A stretch of 35,977 nt of DNA. Source: Pseudomonadota bacterium (GTDB taxonomy: Bacteria; Pseudomonadota; Gammaproteobacteria; Burkholderiales; Burkholderiaceae_E). The number at the start of each line of letters is the position of its first letter. Positions within the stretch are counted from its first letter, which is position 1. The notes under the pieces were generated by a model that saw nothing but the letters and a program-made list of their open reading frames with translations, made no database searches and was not told the origin of the DNA. Made by a program: the position numbers and the translations under genes. Location: the NCBI GenBank assembly GCA_029779435.1, contig JAKPAM010000018.1, positions 1-35,977 on the forward strand, read 5' to 3'. Of this stretch, positions 1 through 7,890 are shown piece after piece.

Positions 1-37
1 CGGCGGATTAGTTCAGCGAACATCTGGAACACGACAC

Positions 38-78
38 TAGGGCCTGTTCACCCAAAGTCTTCAGGTGAACAGGCCCTA
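38..78. repeat. Perfect inverted repeat / possible bidirectional terminator
   Basis: Arms at 38-52 (TAGGGCCTGTTCACC) and 64-78 are perfect 15-bp reverse complements around an 11-nt loop, so the transcript of either strand could form a strong hairpin. It lies 50 bp upstream of the ABC receptor gene and would suit termination of a gene lying to the left. The arm carries the same GGCCTGTTCAC core found between convergent genes elsewhere in the window. There is no clear T-tract, so the terminator role is inference. Confidence 0.6.
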
Positions 79-128
79 ACCCCGGGACCGGCGGCGATGC
101 CGCCCCGCCCCCTCCTCCGAGGATCACG

Positions 129-1133
129 ATGGATACCCTGTCTCCACCCCGACGGCACGCGCTGCGCGCCGTCACCGCCGCTTCCGCCCTCGCCGCCGCC
201 GGCGGCCTGCTGTCGACGCGCGCCTGGTCGCAGCCGCGCAAGCTGACCTTCGCCTGGAACGCCAACGCGTTCTGCCTGTCGCCGATCGTCGTCGCGCAGG
301 AACGCGGCATCTTCGAGAAGAACGGCCTGCAGGTCGACTTGATCAACTACACCGGCTCGACCGACCAGTTGCTCGAGTCGCTCGCGTCGGGCAAGGCGGA
401 TGCGGCGGTCGGCATGATCCACCGCTGGCTCAAGCCGCTCGAATCGGGCTTCGACGTCAAGATCGTCGGCAGCTCGCACGGCGGCTGCGTGCGCCTGGTC
501 GGCGCCAAGGATGCGGGCGCCACCAGCCTGTCGAGCCTCAAGGGCAAGACCATCGGCGTCTCGGACATCGCCAGCCCGGGCAAGAACTTCTTCTCGATCC
601 TGCTGAAGAAAAACGGCATCGATGCCGACAAGGACGTCGTCTGGCGCCAGTACCCGGCCGACCTGCTCGACGTGGCGGTCGACAAGGGCGAGATCCAGGC
701 GATCGCCGACGGGGATCCGGCGCTGTACCTGATCGAAAAGCGCAACCCGGGTCGTTTCGTCGAGATCGCGACCAACCTGTCCGGCGAATACCGCGACAAG
801 GTGTGCTGCATCATCGGCGCGCGCGGCGACCTCGTACGGCAGGACAAGGGCACCGTCGCCGCGCTGGTCCGTGCGATCGTCCAGGCGTCGGACTACGTCG
901 CCGAGAACCCCAACGAGTCGGCGCGCCTGTTCGCCAGGTACTCGCCGAAGGTCGCCGTCGAGGACCTGCAGGCGCTGCTGGGCACGCTCACGCACAAGCA
1001 CCACCCGCTCGGCAGGAACCTGCGCGACGAAGTCGAGTTCTACGCCCGCGACTTCCGCTCGGTCGGCGTGCTCAAGCAGAGCACCGACCCGGTCCGGCTC
1101 GCCAACCACGTGACCTACGATCCGCTGTCCTGA
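129..1133 (+). CDS. NitT/TauT-type ABC transporter substrate-binding protein
   Basis: Periplasmic receptor of 334 residues for an ABC importer of the nitrate/sulfonate/taurine class. The N-terminus has a twin Arg (residues 8-9) followed by an Ala-rich hydrophobic stretch and a probable signal cleavage near residue 35, compatible with Sec or Tat export. The mature part has the NMT1/SsuA-like pattern: 'SPIVVAQERGIFEKNGLQVDL' split around residues 52-72, a 'G(K)ADAAVG' segment, and 'LKGKTIGVSDI' in the middle. The start is supported by GAGG about 7 bases upstream. The permease follows 21 bp downstream, so this is the first gene of a plus-strand importer operon. The ligand cannot be read from the sequence; taurine, sulfonates, thiamine precursors or aromatic acids are all possible in this family. 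Confidence 0.9.
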   Translation: MDTLSPPRRHALRAVTAASALAAAGGLLSTRAWSQPRKLTFAWNANAFCLSPIVVAQERGIFEKNGLQVDLINYTGSTDQLLESLASGKADAAVGMIHRWLKPLESGFDVKIVGSSHGGCVRLVGAKDAGATSLSSLKGKTIGVSDIASPGKNFFSILLKKNGIDADKDVVWRQYPADLLDVAVDKGEIQAIADGDPALYLIEKRNPGRFVEIATNLSGEYRDKVCCIIGARGDLVRQDKGTVAALVRAIVQASDYVAENPNESARLFARYSPKVAVEDLQALLGTLTHKHHPLGRNLRDEVEFYARDFRSVGVLKQSTDPVRLANHVTYDPLS

Positions 1134-1154
1134 CGGGCGCCGAGCGAGGATTGA

Positions 1155-2225
1155 ATGAGCACTTACCCCAGTAGTCTCGACAGTACCTATGACGGCACTT
1201 ATGACGCGCCGTTCGACAGCCCGAAGTCCCGGCAGCCGATCGCTGCGCCCGCCGCCGGAGAAACGCGCACCGGCGCCTGGAAGCCCGGTCTGCTGGCCGC
1301 CGCCGCATGGACGGCGCTCGGCGTGCTGACCCTGGCCTGGCCGAACGCGCAAGCCGGCTTCAACGAATGGACGTTCACCACCGAGTTCGGCATCGCCGCG
1401 CTGGCCGCCGCCGCGCTGGTGCTGGCGATCGCGCTGCTCGGCCGGCGCGCGCCGCGGCTGTGCGAACCGATCGCGCCGGCCGGCAAGTGGCTGATCGCCG
1501 CGCCGCTGCTGCTGGCGGCATGGGAGGTCGCGACCGCCAAGCTCGGGTGGCTGCCGCCGCCGTTCTTCGCGCCGCCGCAAAGCCTGATCGACGTGCTCGC
1601 CGAGGACTGGCCGCGCCTGGGCCTGTCGACCGCGCATTCGATCCGGCTGCTGGCGCATGGCTTCGTCGTCGGCGCGATCGTCGGCTTCGTCACCGGCGTG
1701 TGGATCGGCTGGTCGCGCGCGGCCAGCTACTGGATCCATCCGGTACTGCGCTTCCTCGGGCCGGTGCCGGCCTCGGCATTGCTGCCGCTGGCGTTCTTCT
1801 TCGCACCGTCCAGTTACGCGGCGGCGGTGTTCCTGATCGCGCTGGCGACGTTCTTTCCGGTCGCGGTGCTGGCCTGGTCCGGCGTCGCCGCGGTCAACCG
1901 CGCCTACTACGACGTGGCGCGGACGATGGGCGCGTCGCAGTGGTTCCTGGTCCTGCGCGTCGCGGTGCCGGCCGCCATGCCTCAGGTGTTCGTCGGCCTG
2001 TTCATGGGGCTCGGCGCGTCGTTCTCGGTGCTGGTCACCGCCGAGATGATGGGCGTCAAGGCGGGGCTGGGCTGGTATCTGCAGTGGGCGCAGGGCTGGG
2101 CCGCCTACGCGAACATGTACGCGGCGCTGCTGGTGATGGCGGTGCTGTGCTCGGGGTTGATCACGCTGCTGTTCACGGTGCGCGATCGGGTGTTGTCATG
2201 GCAGGCGGGGACGGTCAGATGGTAG
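1155..2225 (+). CDS. NitT/TauT-type ABC transporter permease
   Basis: Inner-membrane subunit of 356 residues, related to SsuC/TauC (BPD_transp_1). The core has about six membrane segments and an EAA loop near residues 250-278 (YYDVARTMGASQW followed by VPAAMPQ), which docks on the ATPase. The protein is about 100 residues longer than typical SsuC. The extra N-terminal part holds an Asp/Ser/Tyr-rich cytosolic leader (1-45) and two additional hydrophobic segments (about 47-65 and 75-98). It lies between the receptor and ATPase genes, and its stop overlaps the ATPase start region, which suggests translational coupling. The assignment is firm; the purpose of the extension is unknown. Confidence 0.9.
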   Translation: MSTYPSSLDSTYDGTYDAPFDSPKSRQPIAAPAAGETRTGAWKPGLLAAAAWTALGVLTLAWPNAQAGFNEWTFTTEFGIAALAAAALVLAIALLGRRAPRLCEPIAPAGKWLIAAPLLLAAWEVATAKLGWLPPPFFAPPQSLIDVLAEDWPRLGLSTAHSIRLLAHGFVVGAIVGFVTGVWIGWSRAASYWIHPVLRFLGPVPASALLPLAFFFAPSSYAAAVFLIALATFFPVAVLAWSGVAAVNRAYYDVARTMGASQWFLVLRVAVPAAMPQVFVGLFMGLGASFSVLVTAEMMGVKAGLGWYLQWAQGWAAYANMYAALLVMAVLCSGLITLLFTVRDRVLSWQAGTVRW

Positions 2226-2998
2226 AACGAGTCGTTTCGAAGAACGGGGTAAGGATCGACATCGAGGGCGTCAGCCACTGGTTCGGCGACGGCGCCCGCG
2301 CGCTGCAGGTCCTCGATGACGTGGACCTGCGCGTCGAGCCGGGCGAGTTCGTCGCGCTGCTGGGCCCCAGCGGCTGCGGCAAGTCGACGCTGCTGCGCCT
2401 GGTCGCCGGGCTGGAGCCGGCGACGGCCGGCCGCATCGCGCAGGAAGACCAGGCGATCACGCGGCCCGATCCGTCACGCATCGTCGTGTTCCAGGACCCC
2501 ACGCTGTTTCCGTGGCGCACGGTCCGCGACAACATCGCGCTCGGCCTGCAGGCGCGTGGCGAACTGGCGACGCGCGCGCACCGGATCGACGAAGTGCTCA
2601 AGCTGGTCGGCCTCGACGCGTTCGCCGGATCGTATCCGCATCAGCTTTCCGGCGGCATGGCCCAGCGCGCCGCGCTGGCCCGCGCGCTGGTCAACGATCC
2701 GCGGCTGCTGATTCTCGACGAGCCGCTGGGCAAGCTCGATTCGCTGACCCGCCTGACGATGCAGACCGAACTGCTGTCGCTGTGGCAGCGTCAGCGGTTC
2801 TCGGCATTGCTGGTCACGCACGACGTCGAGGAAGCCTTGTTCCTGGCCGACCGGGTGATCATCCTCAGCGATCGACCCGCGCGCGTGCTGGCGCGACTCG
2901 TCGTCGACCTGCCGCACCCGCGGCCGCGCAGCCACCCCCGGCTCGCGGAGCTGCGGCACGAAGCGCTGCGGCATCTGGGCCTGGACGCCACCTGGTGA
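2219..2998 (+). CDS. NitT/TauT-type ABC transporter ATP-binding protein
   Basis: Cytosolic ATPase of 259 residues of the SsuB/TauB class. Walker A is GPSGCGKST (49-57), the Q-loop Gln is at 92 in FQDPTLFPW, the signature LSGGMAQR starts at 143, Walker B RLLILDEP is at 162-169, and the switch His is at 201. All catalytic elements are intact. I chose ATG 2219, which overlaps the permease stop by 7 bp; an in-frame ATG at 2198 is an alternative. The open frame extends far upstream only as a shadow of the permease. With the two preceding genes it forms a complete importer. Confidence 0.93.
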   Translation: MVERVVSKNGVRIDIEGVSHWFGDGARALQVLDDVDLRVEPGEFVALLGPSGCGKSTLLRLVAGLEPATAGRIAQEDQAITRPDPSRIVVFQDPTLFPWRTVRDNIALGLQARGELATRAHRIDEVLKLVGLDAFAGSYPHQLSGGMAQRAALARALVNDPRLLILDEPLGKLDSLTRLTMQTELLSLWQRQRFSALLVTHDVEEALFLADRVIILSDRPARVLARLVVDLPHPRPRSHPRLAELRHEALRHLGLDATW

Positions 2999-3014
2999 TC
3001 ACGATGCCCGCTCC

Positions 3015-4277
3015 ATGCCCCCGACGCCCGCGATGCACGTGGCGCGGGCCGACACCGGCCCACGATCGCCGATGACGGCGGCCGACTGGGTCAGCCCGCT
3101 GATCGCCGGTCTGCATTGGCTGCAGTGGCACGCGCTGCAGGCGCTGGCCGCGCTCGGCGCCATCGACGCCGTTGCCGGCCAGCCCGGCTGGCCGCTCGAC
3201 TGGCGCGTGTCGGGCGAGCACCTGCTGATCGACGCGCCGAATGCCAGGCGCCTGGCATTCGGTGTCCTCGCGCTGATGATCGCGGCGGGACTGGCGGGCA
3301 TGGCGGTCGTCTGCCGCCGCCGCCGCGGATGGCTGCTCGGCGCGGCCGCCGCGCTACCGGTGTTCGCACCCTGGCCCGACCCGGCCGTCGTCCTGGTGCC
3401 GGCGCATCCGACGAGCTTTCATCGCTCGCCGACCGGCTTCTCGGCGCATGCCATCGTCGCCGGCCATACGCTGTACGAGACGCATTGCGCGGCCTGCCAC
3501 GGCGCTACCGGCCGCGGCGACGGTCCGGTTGCGACGCAGCAGCCGGTATGGCCGCCCGACTTCATCGGGCCACTGCTGTGGCGCCGCGGCGACGGCGATC
3601 TGTTCTGGCACATCCGCGAGGGCGTCACCGACCGGCACGGACGTGAAACGATGCCGGGCTTCGGCCGGATGCTGAACGACACGGAAGTCTGGCAACTGAT
3701 CGATTTCCTGAGGGCGCAGTCGGCCGGCCAATCGCTGCGCCTGGCCGGCGCCTGGCGCCATCCGATCCGGCTGCCGGCATCGGCGATCGATTGCGCCGGC
3801 CAGTCGTCGAGTACCGACGTCCGGCCGTGGCTGGGTCAGCGGCTACGCCTGGTCGCGCCCGCCGCGGGTCAGCCGATGCCGATCGAGGATCCGCGGCTGG
3901 TGACGATCGCGCTGGTCGCGCCCAGTCACGGCGCCGCGTCGGCAGTCGGTGCCGAACGGCACGCCGAACGGCACGCCGACTGCAGGATCGACGACGCGTC
4001 CGCGTGGGCGGCGCTGGCATTGGTGACCGGTGACGCGCCGCTGGCGGACCGCCAATGGCTCGTCGATCGCGCCGGCTGGCTGCGCGCGGTCAGTGCTCCC
4101 GGCAGCCGCGGCTGGTCGGACGACGATCTGGTCTGCCGCTCGGAACGAAGCGATCGCCCCGAGGCATCGGCCGGTGCCCGGCGCGACCCCCGCGATGGCC
4201 TCGACGGCCTCGGCAGGCTGCTGGCGACGATCGACGCGGACCCCGTGCGGCTCGTCCGGGACGGCCGGGTCCATTAG
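3015..4277 (+). CDS. Membrane-anchored c-type cytochrome
   Basis: Protein of 420 residues with one covalent haem site, CAACH (Cys158, Cys161, His162), and a likely axial Met213 in ETMPGFG, typical of class I mono-haem cytochrome c. The N-terminal 120 residues contain three hydrophobic stretches separated by a short soluble loop, so the haem domain (about 145-235) is probably tethered on the periplasmic side. The C-terminal 180 residues match no domain I recognise and contain a short in-frame duplication (AERH twice, 3951-3974). Only 16 bp separate it from the ABC ATPase, which suggests co-transcription, an unusual partner for an importer. The start is uncertain: ATG 3015 has no good ribosome site and ATG 3072 is plausible. 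Electron donor and acceptor are unknown. Confidence 0.75.
   Translation: MPPTPAMHVARADTGPRSPMTAADWVSPLIAGLHWLQWHALQALAALGAIDAVAGQPGWPLDWRVSGEHLLIDAPNARRLAFGVLALMIAAGLAGMAVVCRRRRGWLLGAAAALPVFAPWPDPAVVLVPAHPTSFHRSPTGFSAHAIVAGHTLYETHCAACHGATGRGDGPVATQQPVWPPDFIGPLLWRRGDGDLFWHIREGVTDRHGRETMPGFGRMLNDTEVWQLIDFLRAQSAGQSLRLAGAWRHPIRLPASAIDCAGQSSSTDVRPWLGQRLRLVAPAAGQPMPIEDPRLVTIALVAPSHGAASAVGAERHAERHADCRIDDASAWAALALVTGDAPLADRQWLVDRAGWLRAVSAPGSRGWSDDDLVCRSERSDRPEASAGARRDPRDGLDGLGRLLATIDADPVRLVRDGRVH
3951..3974 (+). repeat. Two 12-bp tandem units inside the cytochrome gene
   Basis: GCCGAACGGCAC is repeated exactly twice in frame, giving AERHAERH, with a partial third unit following. This is a small recent duplication in the poorly conserved C-terminal part of the cytochrome. 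Confidence 0.8.
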
Positions 4278-4299
4278 GGCGTGTTCACGAGAAGATCGA
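4278..4299 (+). repeat. Copy of the dispersed convergent-spacer motif
   Basis: GGCGTGTTCACGAGAA plus GATCGA begins immediately after the cytochrome stop, in the 49-bp gap before the convergent porin stop. It matches the best copy (31869-31890) at 18 of 22 positions. Confidence 0.6.
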
Positions 4300-4326
4300 G
4301 CGCTGCCAACGCCAACATCGAACCCA

Positions 4327-5466
4327 TCAATAGAAATGCCGGATGCCGATGCCGATCGTGCGCGGATTCTCGCCGCGTCCCGAGGGGCTGATCATCGTCG
4401 ACGTGACCGCCAGGCCGAATCGTCCGCCCTGATCGTTGTTGACGACGCCGCCGACCACGTACAGGTTCGTGCGCTTGGACATCGGATAGCTGTACATCGC
4501 GCCGATCGTGCCGGCCTTGCCCGCGACGCCTTGCGCATAAGCGGCGCCCGATTCGATGCGCATCTTGGCGTATTGCAGCGATAGCGATCCGACGCCGACC
4601 TTGACCTCGGCGCCGACGTTCCACCACCGCACGGCGTTGCCGTCGCCGCCGGGGTCGGTCTGCGCGAAGCCGCCGACCAGCTTCCATTTGCCGGCGTCAT
4701 AGCGGAAGCCGGCGCCGTACTCGGCGGTGCCGTTCGAATCGGCGGTCGTGCCGATCTGTCGGCGGTAGCGGCCGTAGAAGCCCGTCACGGACAAGCCCCC
4801 GCCGGTCCAGAACCCGGCCAGGTGATAGACCGAGCCGGCATCGCGCGGTGCCTCGTAGCGCTCACCGGTCCCGTACATCGTCATCACGCGAAAACCGCCC
4901 CAGGTCGGCGAATCGTAGAAGATCGCGTTCGACGCCCGCGCCGTCGTGCCGCCGGCCACCGCGAACGCCGACGCGTTGCCGACGTTGGCCCACGCGAACA
5001 GGTCGGTCACCAATATCGAGAAGAACCCGGGCGTGTAGTCGCGCCCGAGCTTGACGCTGCCGAAGCGGCCGTCAAGCCCGACGAACGAGCGGCGCTGGAA
5101 CGTCATGCCACCGCCCGGCGCCTGCCCGATCCCCTCGTCGGCATACACCTGCGCCTCGGCGGTGAAGAACGCCGACAGCCCGCCGCCGAGGTCCTCGCGG
5201 CCACGCACGCCCCAGCGGCTCAACGCCTGTCCCGACATCACCTGCACCGCCGTCATGCTGCTCGGCCCCGGCGTCGCCGCGAACACGCCCAGGTCCATCA
5301 CGCCATACAGCGTGACGTTGTTGCCCGGTGCCTGGGCGATTACCCCTGCATGCCACAGCAGGCCCGCGGCCCCGGCGATCATCGTCAATGCGGCCCGCCT
5401 CACGCGCGGTTTCCGGATCCCTCTGCGCGACGCGTGGGCCGCCTCGCCGTCCTCATGCCCAATCAT
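4327..5466 (-). CDS. Gram-negative porin (Burkholderiales OmpC-like)
   Basis: Outer-membrane beta-barrel porin of 379 residues. A long basic leader precedes a hydrophobic signal core and a cleavage after VIAQ. The mature protein opens with the hallmark NVTLYGVMDLGV. Conserved porin landmarks follow: SRWGVRGREDLGGGLSAFFTAE, the FVGLDGRFGSVKLGRDYTP constriction-side block, and a C-terminal strand ending in aromatic Tyr (GIGIRHFY), the usual signal for outer-membrane assembly. ATG 5466 has a good site (AGGAG, 7 bases away); ATG 5484 is an in-frame alternative. It lies 71 bp downstream of a Bug receptor gene on the same strand and is probably the last gene of a six-gene operon, giving the outer-membrane entry route for the solute that the operon handles. 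Confidence 0.93.
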   Translation of the reverse strand: MIGHEDGEAAHASRRGIRKPRVRRAALTMIAGAAGLLWHAGVIAQAPGNNVTLYGVMDLGVFAATPGPSSMTAVQVMSGQALSRWGVRGREDLGGGLSAFFTAEAQVYADEGIGQAPGGGMTFQRRSFVGLDGRFGSVKLGRDYTPGFFSILVTDLFAWANVGNASAFAVAGGTTARASNAIFYDSPTWGGFRVMTMYGTGERYEAPRDAGSVYHLAGFWTGGGLSVTGFYGRYRRQIGTTADSNGTAEYGAGFRYDAGKWKLVGGFAQTDPGGDGNAVRWWNVGAEVKVGVGSLSLQYAKMRIESGAAYAQGVAGKAGTIGAMYSYPMSKRTNLYVVGGVVNNDQGGRFGLAVTSTMISPSGRGENPRTIGIGIRHFY

Positions 5467-5537
5467 GCTTTCTCTCCTCGACATGGCTGTCGTTATCGTT
5501 GTGGTGTGGTGGTGATGGTCGTGATGCCACGTCGGCG

Positions 5538-6545
5538 CTAATCGAGCTTGATGCCGACGGCCTCCACGAGCGCCCGCCAGTCGCTCAGATCCTTCCTGAT
5601 CGTGTCGGCGAAGGACTGCGGCGTCGTCTGCGGAAGGTCGTTGAAGTTCATGTCGTTGAACCGCTTGATGATCGCCGGGTCCTTCAGCGTCGCACTGACG
5701 GCCCGGTTCAGTTCGTCGACGATCGCGGGCGGCGTCGCGGCGGGTGCGAACAGCCCATACCACGAGTAGTTGGTGAACGGGTAACCCGCCTCGTTCATCG
5801 TCGGCACGTCGGGCAGCATCGGCAGGCGCTTGGACCCGCTGTACGCCAGCGCACGCACGCGCCCTGAACGCACGATCTCGACCGTCGTCGACGAATCGGC
5901 GAAGCCGGCATCGACCTGGCCGCCGATCAGGTCCTGCACGCACGGCGCGCTGCCCTTGTAAGCGATGTGGACCATGTCGATGCCCGCCTGCTTCTTCAGG
6001 CTTTCCATCGCCAGGTGGCCGCCCGATCCCGCCCCCCACGAGCAGTAGTTCAGCGGTTGAGGGCTGCTCTTGGCGAAGGCCACGAACTCGGCCAGCGTCT
6101 TGGCCGGAATGCCCGGCCGCACGAGCAGCAGGTTGCCGCCCCGTCCGACCTGGGCGACCGGCGCGAAATCCTTCAGCGTGTCATAAGGCAGCTTGCGGTA
6201 CAGCGCCGGGTTGACGACCATCGACGCCGCGTACGTGAACAGCAACCGGGAACCGTCGACCGGCCCCTTGGCGACCGACTCCACGCCAACGATGCCGTTG
6301 GCGCCGGGCTTGTTCTCGATGATGAACGTGCGGCCGACCCGCTTGCCGATCTCGTCGGCCATCATGCGGCCGATCGTATCGGTTCCCCCCGCCGGCGCGG
6401 TCGGCACGACCAGCGTGATCGTGCGCTGCGGCAACGACGATTCGGCCCGAGCCCCGTCCGCGATACCGCCGATGACCGCCAGCATGCCGAGCACGGCCAG
6501 CGCCCCGGCGCGCCGTGCGCCTCTTTTCCTTCCCGTTCCATTCAT
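5538..6545 (-). CDS. Bug (TctC-family) periplasmic solute receptor
   Basis: Periplasmic binding protein of 335 residues. A basic start and hydrophobic core are cleaved near ARAE. The mature domain shows the Bug pattern: RTITLVVPTAPAGGTDTIGR, the ENKPGANGIVG turn, NPALYRKLPYDTLKDFAPV, and the DVPTMNEAGYP block near the C-terminal third. These receptors bind carboxylates or amides, usually for TctAB-type transport. No TctA or TctB gene is present in the window, so it may share a transporter encoded elsewhere or act in sensing. The start ATG 6545 has AAGGAG 8 bases upstream. The metallo-hydrolase gene precedes it by 91 bp and the porin follows. Confidence 0.92.
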   Translation of the reverse strand: MNGTGRKRGARRAGALAVLGMLAVIGGIADGARAESSLPQRTITLVVPTAPAGGTDTIGRMMADEIGKRVGRTFIIENKPGANGIVGVESVAKGPVDGSRLLFTYAASMVVNPALYRKLPYDTLKDFAPVAQVGRGGNLLLVRPGIPAKTLAEFVAFAKSSPQPLNYCSWGAGSGGHLAMESLKKQAGIDMVHIAYKGSAPCVQDLIGGQVDAGFADSSTTVEIVRSGRVRALAYSGSKRLPMLPDVPTMNEAGYPFTNYSWYGLFAPAATPPAIVDELNRAVSATLKDPAIIKRFNDMNFNDLPQTTPQSFADTIRKDLSDWRALVEAVGIKLD

Positions 6546-6636
6546 TGACGATGCTCCTTGGCGGCGGACGCCGCTCGTGCCAATCCGACGCGCCCGCCCC
6601 GGCGCGTTCAGTCGATCCTGTTTCAATCGATCCGTT

Positions 6637-7890
6637 TCAGCCGATCCCCAGCCGGTTCCCGGCCTTGCCCTCGAGAACGTCGGCACCGGCGTGGTACAGG
6701 TTCTTCGAGACGTAGCTGCGCGTCTGGCGGGCCCGCTCGCGCAGCCATCGAGCCTTCAGCGCCCGGGCCTGCCTGGCCTCGTCGCTGTCGGCATGCAGGC
6801 CCGCCAGCAGGTCGATCACGTGCAGCGCGAGCTGCAGGTCCCCCTCGGCGGCGTGCCGTTGCGCGCAATCGATCACATGCCCCTTGTCGGCGATCGCCGC
6901 CTCGATCGCCTTCTGGATGGCGGACGGCGACGACGGATGCAGCGTGGTCGGGTTGCGATCCCACCATCCGTTCTCGGACCGGTAGATATCGCGCACGATG
7001 TACGACGGATCGCCATAAGTGGGCTTCATCCATTCGACATCGAACAGCTCGGGCGGATACGTCATGACCTCGAGCACCTCGCGCTCGGTCAATCCCCGAT
7101 TCATCAACGACACGACCTCGGCGCGCAGCCATCGCAAGGCCCGCGCCGTGTGGCCCAGCACCTGCTGGACATTCGCCTCGCCTTCGATCATGCCGCCGAA
7201 CTCGCGCACCGCGATCAGCGGCCGCAGCGCGGCCATCGCGTCGAGCGTATCGGCCCAGCGGACCGGGTCGCGCAGCGTGCGGAACGGCGTGCCGACGTTC
7301 GGAATCGAATCGAGCAACGACGGGCCGCCGTACAACACGCGCTGCGCCGGACACCAGACCGCGATCGCGTCGTCGGTTTCGGACGGCGCCCAGAACAGCT
7401 CGACACGGCGGTCGCCGTCGCCGATGACGAGGCGGTCCTCGAAGGTTTCGTCCGGATCGTGCAGCGGGATCCGTGTCTCGAAGAAACCCGGTTCGCGCTT
7501 GAACTGCACCTCGGCCATCCGCTGCTGCAGTTCGTGCGTCTCGCGATAGCGCGCATAGCGGCGCAGGACGTTCGCGTGCGCGATCACGCGAGGCGCCGGA
7601 TGGCCGCGCGCGGCGGCATCGGCCAGCCACTGCCCGACGCCGGTGTTGTAGCCGATGTGACCGTGGCTGTAGCAGACCGCGTGCACCGGCGCGTCGCTGA
7701 TCGCGCGGGCGCTGTCGATCATCGACTGCGTGACCGACCCGCCCGGCCCGGAGTCGATGATGACGAGGCCCGCGTCGGTCTGCGCGCAGAACGTCTGGCC
7801 CTGCCCGTAGAGGATGTGCAATCCGTCGGCGATCGTCTTGTAGCCGGTGCCGACCACCAGAATCGCGTCTTCATGGGGCGTGGTGCTCAT
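6637..7890 (-). CDS. Alkylsulfatase-like metallo-beta-lactamase-fold hydrolase
   Basis: Protein of 417 residues with an N-terminal MBL fold (about 10-230) and a C-terminal alkyl-sulfatase dimerisation region (about 260-345, with 'LTEREVLEVM' and 'YGDPSYIVRDIYRSENGWWD'). Family members such as SdsA1 cleave sulfate esters using two zinc ions. Here the canonical HxHxDH motif reads SHGHIGYNTG (75-84): His76 and His78 are kept but the Asp-His pair is replaced by Gly80-Tyr81. The family also usually has a C-terminal SCP2-like domain, which is absent or much reduced. No signal peptide is seen, so it is probably cytosolic. Its ATG overlaps the stop of the DUF1254 gene by 4 bp (ATGA), so the pair is translationally coupled. 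The substrate is unknown and the activity may differ from sulfatase. Confidence 0.85.
   Translation of the reverse strand: MSTTPHEDAILVVGTGYKTIADGLHILYGQGQTFCAQTDAGLVIIDSGPGGSVTQSMIDSARAISDAPVHAVCYSHGHIGYNTGVGQWLADAAARGHPAPRVIAHANVLRRYARYRETHELQQRMAEVQFKREPGFFETRIPLHDPDETFEDRLVIGDGDRRVELFWAPSETDDAIAVWCPAQRVLYGGPSLLDSIPNVGTPFRTLRDPVRWADTLDAMAALRPLIAVREFGGMIEGEANVQQVLGHTARALRWLRAEVVSLMNRGLTEREVLEVMTYPPELFDVEWMKPTYGDPSYIVRDIYRSENGWWDRNPTTLHPSSPSAIQKAIEAAIADKGHVIDCAQRHAAEGDLQLALHVIDLLAGLHADSDEARQARALKARWLRERARQTRSYVSKNLYHAGADVLEGKAGNRLGIG

Noticed and set aside
38..78. Insertion-sequence terminal repeats
   Set aside because: The arms are only 11 bp apart with nothing between them, there is no transposase gene, and no target duplication is visible.
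48..1739. A 563-codon open frame on the minus strand across the ABC receptor and permease genes
   Set aside because: Low-complexity Arg/Gln/Asp-rich product opposite two well-conserved genes; a coding shadow.
1307..2998. Permease-ATPase style fusion protein from the long open frame
   Set aside because: The upstream half is an Arg-rich out-of-frame shadow of the permease; the ATPase begins at 2219 or 2198.
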